Source: Micrasema longulum (taxonomy: Eukaryota; Arthropoda; Insecta; Trichoptera; Brachycentridae). From it: a DNA stretch of 64,000 nt. Below, one piece after another: positions 37,401 to 46,400 of the stretch. The stretch spans positions 1 through 64,000 of the forward strand of contig JAGVSM010003489.1 of NCBI GenBank assembly GCA_022494885.1, given 5' to 3'. A program made the translations under genes and the position numbers. Each line of letters opens with the position of its first letter. The stretch's first letter is position 1. The notes under the pieces were generated by a model. The model was not told the origin of the DNA, did not search any database, and was given only the letters and a program-made list of their open reading frames with translations.

Positions 37401-40400
37401 TTAGAATCGTTCGCAAAGTCGACCTGTAGCTCAATCACAAATAACTATCGTCGTGCTTTAAAATATGTTAAGCATTTCAGCGATCACAATGAACAATAAT
37501 GAAAATGCTTAAGTTAATCGCGGCCATAAGTCAACGCGTGTGTAATCTCTAAGTCAACGCTCGTGTCAGTTTGTTTTTTGTTTTCCTCGTAATAAACACT
37601 GGCCTAAAATCGGCGTTTACTATAAAAAAAATATATATATATATTGCGTTTGCAAAATAGTAAGGAGTATCTAATACAAAAAAGTGAAAATTAAATTACA
37701 ATTACTATGGCGACTGCTTTTCTTGACATTTGGCTTGCCAACCGCCGCGCCGACTAAATACAATAAATAGCATGATAAATAATAAATAAATAAATAAAAA
37801 TAGCAGTTTTGGAATATTTTCCATATTTACACCGGTGAAATTCAAATATGTGATTGCGCAGCAGAATTATGCTTCCCGAAACGTAAATATTTTGATATTT
37901 AATATTAGGTGTTCACGGATGTTCCATTGTGATCGCGAATATCATGTCGCTTATTAGCACGTCGATAGATATTTGTAATTGAGCTACTGGGATGCCCAAA
38001 ACCGTAGAGCTTTTACAGATCGAAAGTTGCGGATTTTCGAGTACAGAATCGCTGACGCATTGCACGTTTTCTTCGGTTGATACCGTCGGTCTTGGACCGG
38101 GCTCCGGTTTGTTTATTGCTGAAGCTGTAAACTGTGCTACCCAGTTCTCAATTAATTTAGTCGATGGCGTATCACGAATGCGGCGTATGTCGAAGTGAGC
38201 ACAAAACTTACGCCGCGCGGTATGTGCGAAAAGCCATTGGTTAGGTACGCCTCAATAGCGTAAGCACGCTGCTCTGCTGTCCAACGCTCCATAGTGCCTG
38301 ACAAATCTGCAACGCTCACGATAACAAAACACCCCCGCGTCTCTCCCGCACTTCCAAATCGAACATTATTTCAATTTGCCACTGGACACCTTGTATTTGT
38401 ATATAACCACTTACCGGCTTTTCTATGTCTACCGGTTTTGAGAGGTAACCGTCTCTTCAGTTATAATTGGTGTCCTGACGAAGAGACGGGTACGCCTCGA
38501 AACCGGTAGACATAGAAAAGTCGGTAAGTGTTTATATACAAATATTAAATAACATTTAGTAGAATTTGTTTAAGTCTCTATTAATAATAGTTATACTTAT
38601 CTGTTTGTTTGTTTCCAGGGCAAACGGTGTTTGTGCAGGGCGCGGCGGCTACTCCCGTGCACCTGCTGGAGGCCATGACCGCCCAGGGTAAGGGGGCGTG
38701 TCTCCAGTGCATCACCGTGTGCCACATGCACACAGAGGGCAAAGCCGTCTACACGGAACCTGACTGCGAAGGGATCTTTAGGTAACTAAATATTATAATA
38801 ATTCACACTGAAATCAACCTTGGCAATTAAATGCTTGTCGCATGAGGCGAAATCCGTTCACAATGGAATCTTGGTGCCGATCCTTGCGATGGAATTGGAA
38901 AACCAAGTATTAAAGTGGACTGAATGCTGTCAAAATGTTATCTCTCAGGCGAATGTAATGTAAAACTATTCACAATAGGTGCACAAATGTCGAGATGCAT
39001 TAAATAAGGCTGAGATAAGCAGCATAAGCACTGTCGACAAAATCAAGAAAGGAGTGCTGCTTGGTCTGGACGTGTAGAGCGAATGGACAGCGAAAGAACG
39101 GCTAAAAGATTTATGATTCGAATGTTGATGAATGCAGAAAGCGAGGAAGACCGAGCCTTACAGATACTTCGACCGATACCTAATCGATAAAACTTGTGTA
39201 TTCTAATTTATTATTTTTATTTTAATGCACAAAATACACAATTTTATCATAGCACAATTACAATTTTTTTATGTCCCGACTTGTTAAAAAATTTCGTGTT
39301 AAGTCGGGCCTCTTCTAAATATAAATCAAAAACATATACTATAAACATATTAAACAATATACAAAATAATCAAAACAATATACAAAATAATAATTAAAAA
39401 AATATAAATAATAAAAATTTATACATGTCAAGAAATGTAATGCAGAAAAATTATTTATGGCAATATGTTATTTATAATTTATAGTAATTTTATAATTCAA
39501 TTCGGTAATTAGTTGATAGTAAAAAAAAAAAAAACAAAATAATACAATAAAGTAACACATCTATATGGTAGAATATGTAATTTAATAAAAATAATAATAA
39601 ATAATTTTATGCTTCGATTAGCAATAGTTAAAATATATATTTACAAATAATTAAGCACCACTATTAAGTTTATTCAAAGATGATATACATATATGAATAA
39701 TAATGAAGACAGCGTCGATATTATAAATTTATTCCCGAAGCAATCTTATACAGTGGTCTCTACCCCTCGATAAAATCCAATTATGGATCTTCATCTTAAA
39801 TATAGACGTTGTTTTGGAGTATGTTCATCCAAGACGTTAAACACTCTCGGAACTATATGTGAAAAGTGTCTCCGAGCAAACATCGTACGTGTTCTTGGTA
39901 TTAAGTAGTTTAGGTTATGCGAAAACCTCGTACGGGCATTCTGTTGGGACCTCCTTCCGTAGTCGCCTGACCAGAAAATTGACAATACTTTCTTGATATA
40001 AATTTGTCGGATATCAAGTACCTTTAATAATTAAATAAAGAACTGCTTACCTAATTATTAAAAATCAACTAAATTGACATTTAATCCGTGACTTATTTAA
40101 GTGCTTTAAAACAAAAGTTTAGTATAAATAATTGAAAATGACAAAAGGTTCAAATAAATTAACAAACATTCTTGTTGGAAGCTCATTGTAATTGACACTA
40201 ACTTTGAAAAATGGTAAATCGAAAAATCAAATATCCGTCAATATATATATTACAAATTTGGAGTTTCGGTTTCCAGATCTTTGTCCATGTTTATGGGTGG
40301 AAATGTCCGCAAAGCAGTATCAGAAGGGAGAGGAGATTGTATACCAATCTTCCTACAAGATATTCCTCAACTTTTCTACAGAAAAATCCTTAAGCCCGAC

Positions 40401-43400
40401 ATTGCTCTCATTCAGGTATACCATTTTTATTTATTTCTCGTACAGTTTCATATTCCAGAATCAGACAGAGCGCAGCGTATTATATTTTATACCAGTCCGC
40501 GCATAACTGCGCAGTTGGTAGGTTGTGTGGGGGGTTGTCGCAATTTTTTTTTGAATTTATTAATGAACGAACATCAAACCCATCTCAGGTCACTACGATT
40601 AAAACAACAAACCAAAAACAAAATAATTATTTTAGTTATTTAAAAGATTAGTTAATGTATAGGTGATTTTATTAAATTTAAAAAAATAATCTAAGTCTAA
40701 TTTTTAGGGAATCGTTGGTTCCATCCAATATATGGACGTACCGCGCATGCTGTCCAAAAAAATATTTGCAAAAATAATAAAATATTTGAAAAAATAATAA
40801 AATATTTGAATTTAATAAAATCTAAAAATATTTGTAAATGCAAAATATTGGTTAAAAAAAAACACATAAATTTCATAAAAAATTACTGATTTGCGAAATT
40901 TTTATTATTTATTTATTTATTTAACTTTTTGTACATAATGTTATTTGTACATTGGCGGGCAATTTCTTCCAACCAACCAATCTCCTTGTATTCAAATTGA
41001 GGCTACGATATAATAGATTGTCATTGTATAGTTACATATTTTTTAAGATTGTTTGACTGTTGTAGGTTTCTCCTCCAGATGCGCACGGCTACTGCAGTTT
41101 GGGAACATCTGTGGACTGCGTCAGAGCTGGAATGATGAATTCTAAAGTTATTATTGGTAAGGAACTAAATATTTCAATTAAAATTGTTTTCCCTCAACAG
41201 GTCATAAGCCCTGTAAATGCCTAGACTTCCATATTCCCTTCTCAAAAATGTTTTCCCTCTCTGTTGAAATAAATTTAAATATAAAATTGTTTTATTTATA
41301 AAATTTACATATTTTGGTTTACTAAAGTCTACATGTTATTTATCGAAGGAATATGGATTTTCAAACAAAGACAGAATGACAAATGTTTCAGTGTGTAAAG
41401 TGGCCACTTAAAATCAGCCAATTTCAGGTCATAAGACTCCCCTCTAAAATGTTCTCCATCTCTGTTGTAATATGTTAGTCTTAATAACTCTCTTGTGGGT
41501 GAAATCTAGTCCTTGTTTATATAAATTTGGGCAAACTCAAAATATTGCTAAGTAAATTACATTTTTGCAAGAAGACATTTAGTTTCGATCGTTTAATTTG
41601 CATCTCTAGTTAAAGTGCCTTATGGATATCCATTAGATTCTTTCAAATTATTCTTTGTGTTTTATATGATTTGGAAACCAAAGAATCGAGACGTATTCAA
41701 GAAAACTGCAAAACATATGCAAAACAGACCATTTTAATCAATCAAATTCATTTGATTAATTTCAAATAAAGTTAAATTTTACCTTTATTCATGAACTTAT
41801 TATGGCTTGTTAGGCTGTGCCCGTGTTATAATAATAATAAATTAATATTAAGAATGACAGTATAAAAAAAACATTTTGAATGCTTATTCTTTCCGGCAGT
41901 AAGCTTATACAGTGGTGTTCCGGACACGCGAATAACGTAAAATAAGTGAATTGAATTGGACAAATTACAAGTGAAATATGTAGATAAATAAATAATTGAT
42001 AAATGCAGCTAGGAGCCCCGGTGTTTGTAAGACTGAGCGCTAGGCTCCCAATAAAGATAAATGATTCGCTTTCGCGCCAGGCCTCAGTAATACCGGAGAA
42101 ATATAGCCAGAAAACACCGTTTATTTATGTCTGTATTCTTGTATTTCATATCGTTTTAATCTTGTTTTGTAAGGCCCTGAAAAGGGCTCTTATATTGTAT
42201 TGTCATGCTGCGCTCGTCGCGGCTGCCGGCGAAATAGGCGCCCGTATTTATGAGACCCGCGGCCGGCGGCATGTGGCGAGTGGTGGAGGTAAGCCACCCC
42301 ACCACTCCGAGCCGGCCTTCGCAGGTGGGACGGCTGACTCATGGAGCTTTATAATGTGTGTAATTTTGAGGAATAAATCAGTTGAGTTCCTAACTCTGGA
42401 CAGTTAACAAGTGTTTCATTAAGTTCTCCGCCCTGTTCGCCCTGCTGTACTTCGCTCTTCGCTCTTCGCTCCGCTCTGCCAGCTGACTGCCTTCGCCTCT
42501 TTTCACCACTTGGACCGGGTGGAAAGTCCTTTTCAGGGCTATTGAGGTTGACTTGCGGTCGGCGCAGTTGTGCCCCTATCTTCTAACTTTGTCTTTGACT
42601 CTGTCTGGGAGGATGGCATTCCGTTTACGCCGGGAAGCCTGACTGCGGCAGACGCGGGTGACGAACCAGCGCACACACGTGGTAACGCGTACGTTCCAAG
42701 TGGTGTTTTCCCTTCTATAAAATCCAGTTGTGGACGTTCATTTTAAATATGGCCTTTGTTTTGGAGAATTAAATATGTTTATCTAAGACGTTAAAACACT
42801 CCTTAGAGATATATAAGAAAACTCTCTTTGAGCAAACGTCTTACGGGTTCTCGGTATTGAGTCATTTAGGTTACACAAAAACCTCGTATGGGCATTCTGT
42901 TGGGACCTCTTTCCGTAGCCCAGAATTTTTAAAATGATTCTTTGATAAAAATTTGTCTGATATCGAGTACCTTGAATAATTGATTAATGGCTCGAGACAG
43001 GTATGTCAGAGGGCACTGAAGCAGAACTAAATTATTTTTCGCCTCTTGAATAGGGTTCATGATAAGTGTCGAGCAACCTCCCCAGCCAATTATGCCATAG
43101 GCAGCCACTGATTAAAAAAGTGCAAAGTAAGCATACATCCGACTAGAGTGTCTCTGTGTCAAGTGTATTTATTTAGTATGAAAATTGTTTGCAGGTCAAG
43201 TAAATCCCAACATGCCGCGTACCTTTGGCGATGGTATAATCCACGTCTCTCACTTGGACTACGCTGTGAAGGTAGACACTCCCCTTCCGGAGCATGGCGG
43301 GAAGCCCCCCAGCGATGTGGAACTGAAGATAGGAAAGGTCATCGGAGAGAACCTGATTGAAGATGGAGCAACTCTTCAGATGGGTAATTATTTACCCTTT

Positions 43401-46400
43401 CGGACCAGATTCCAATTGTTGAATCCAAAATTTGATGATGATGATAGTAGAAGGGACAAAAGTGGCGCGCGAAATGCCAGAGTAAAAAAAAAAGGCCTTT
43501 CTAATGATTATTTTTGTAAAACGCTCGCATGGTGAAACCTTAATGCACTCTAATCCAAATAATGATAACAACTAAAAACGGGATGACAGTGGAAATACAA
43601 TGAGACTTCTGGCATTTGCCTAACTTACCCCACGCTGTATAATAATGATTTATCAATAAATTTAATTGCTTGATTTCGTTGAATCGTCATGTGCTCATGT
43701 AGAAAATATTTTCTGTGAAGTCCAATAACTCATATCTGTGTTTCCTCAGGTATCGGCAACATCCCCGACGCAGTTCTTGCTTCCCTGAAGAACCACAAGG
43801 ACCTGGGCGTCCACTCGGAGATGTTCAGCGGAGGCGTCATCGACCTGGTCAACAAGGGTTGTATTACCAACAACAAGAAGACTATCCACCGAGGACGCAT
43901 GGTCGGATCCTTCCTCATTGGAACCAAAGCTCTCTACGACTTTGTTGACAACAATCCCTTCATTGGTAAGACTGATTGACTGAAAACAAAGGCGAAAGTC
44001 ACCCGTCCGAGTGAATCGTCATATAAAAAATGTAACTTTAATTTTTTTCAACATAAAATTATTTTTACAAATACATACTAAAAAAAACAAACCTTTCTCA
44101 TAAAAGAAGAAAAAAATACTTGATAAAACAGATTTCTGTTTAAAGAAAATAAATCAAATTTTTACAACTGTCATTCAATGTTTCGAAAATGGCCAGTCTA
44201 TTTTTGACGATGAAATAAGGTGAAAAGTAACAATTTTTAGCTAAAAGAAAGAAAAGTGGATTCATGGTCATAAAATGACTTACAAAAGCTTTTTTCAAAA
44301 ATAAATCTATTGGTGAATAAATTTTCTGTTTTTTTTTGTTAATTGATATTATTTTCTATCCTTTTGCAAGAATTTAATTCAGAGCCTAGCTTAAATAATG
44401 AGATCTAAGATTTTGAATCTCCTAAAACAAAAATTTCATTTGTTAATAAAATTATAAAACATGTACAAATATTATTATTATACCATAAAAGACAATTTTA
44501 ATTCAGTACTAAGAATTGTATGTTTTTCACACACTGAAAAACAATAAATAATAATTTAATCTCCATTGTTTTGATTACAGAAATGTTGGAAGTTAACTAT
44601 GTGAATAACGTAGGAGTGATCGCTAAGAATCCTCGCATGACGGCCATCAATTCCTGCATTGAGGTTGACCTCACAGGGCAAGTCAGCTCTGATTCTATTG
44701 GTAAGACTTTTACTTATATTTTGAAAATAAAAAAAACACTTTTCTTTCTATGTATAAATTACTTAAAATTCTAGTTATATGTTGACTGGTTTCCAAACTA
44801 CCTCATCCCCAGAACTTACACTAACTTAGAATGATTTGTTTATTTATTAAAACTTCGAGTACAAAAATATTTGCACTTTGGCGGGCTTTTTTAAATATTT
44901 TTTTTTATAAATCTAAATTTTTTTTAAAATAAATTTATAAATCATATAACACAAAGTATTTTACAAGTATAAAGCTAGGGTTTCCTAGGACAGCGGTGCC
45001 CGTATCTTAACGGCCGTAGTGAACGGTGATGCGGTGGACAGTCGTCGTAACGGTGACCGGAAAGTGGTTTCCTAGAAAAATGGTGTTAACAACACCTTTA
45101 AAAAATAAAACCACTGTCTAGTCACCGTTACGACGGCTGTTCACGGCATCACCGTTCACTACGGCCGTTAAGATATAGTCACCGCTGTCCTAGGAAACCC
45201 TAGCTTTATGCATTGAATTACATTCCCAGGAGTTACAACAATTCAACTCAGGACATAAATAATATTAACATGAAAAAAAAACATATATTGAGAACAACAA
45301 AGAAACAAAGCAAGTTTAGCACCTTTATAACTAAATATAGCACAACAATATATACGCTGAAAACCCTTTCTTACACAAGCAGAATAAATATATTTTTAAA
45401 AACGCTTTCAAAAATGAAGAAAGTGGTGAATCTACTAAGGGAAATAAAGTCGTTAACATCCCATGCCACGCAGACGATGCAGCCATAGTGATGATGAAAA
45501 CATATCCATCTCAGTTAGTAAACTTCTGGATGCCTAAGAAATGTCGTATGGTACGATGAACACATGATTATTGGAAACATGATTCGGATTTACAAAATGT
45601 GTGTCTTAGTAGTATCTTACATTCCCAAGTTAGTGCCGGACATTGGTAAAATAAACCAAAGTAGGACACAAAATACCGAACACTCTTCTAGTGGAACGGA
45701 AGGCCTGTTGATGACTGTCAACAGGCCGGCTATTCCTAAAGAGTTTACAGTGGTTCTTCACAAGAGCAAATGCTAAGAAGTTCCTGATTGGCCCACTATT
45801 GAATGAATATCCCCCCTGATCCCAACCCTGAAAGAGCAAAAAATCCACTTTAAGAAATATAAACCCTGTACATGATCATCATCATCATTCCCTTTCCGCA
45901 CCTAATGATGCATAGGGCACTGCACTGACACACCAATCGCAACATATCTTGGTCCTTTTTTTTGTTACATGAAGGTAAAGTGATCAGTCTTACGCTTCAG
46001 GTACCAGTCCAGGGACTATGAAATATTCTGGTGTGAAAACACTCTTTAAAAATAAATATTTCACATCAACCATGCCGGGAATCAAACCCGAGACCTTTCA
46101 CATGATAGGCAAACGCGTTGACCATTACACCACGTGGCCGATGATAAAATATTTCATATCAACCATGTCGGGAATCTACCCGAGACCTCTCACGATAGGC
46201 AAATGCGCTGACCATTACACCACGAGGCCGATGATAAGCAAGGAAAATAATAAATGCAACTCCTATCTAAAAAAAATAAAAATATCCAGCCAATCAAAAA
46301 CGTGCTGGTCAAAAAATTACATGTAATAAATATGCATAAAAGCTTTACGTTGCTTTCTTTTGTTTACTCCAACTGGTGTAAGAGCTTCCTGGATCAACCA

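Larger units (their letters stand above)
36581..38395 (-). mobile_element. Tc1/mariner-superfamily element, degraded and interrupted
   Basis: TIRs are TACAAGTGTCCAGCGGCAGA at the left and the inverse of TACAAGGTGTCCAGTGGCAA at the right. Inside lie a broken transposase (minus strand) and an inserted 560-bp TIR element at 37427-37986. Confidence 0.8.

Noticed and set aside
45213..45848. Small genes in intron 7
   Set aside because: Lys/Thr-rich or low-complexity frames in AT-rich intron DNA; nothing recognisable.
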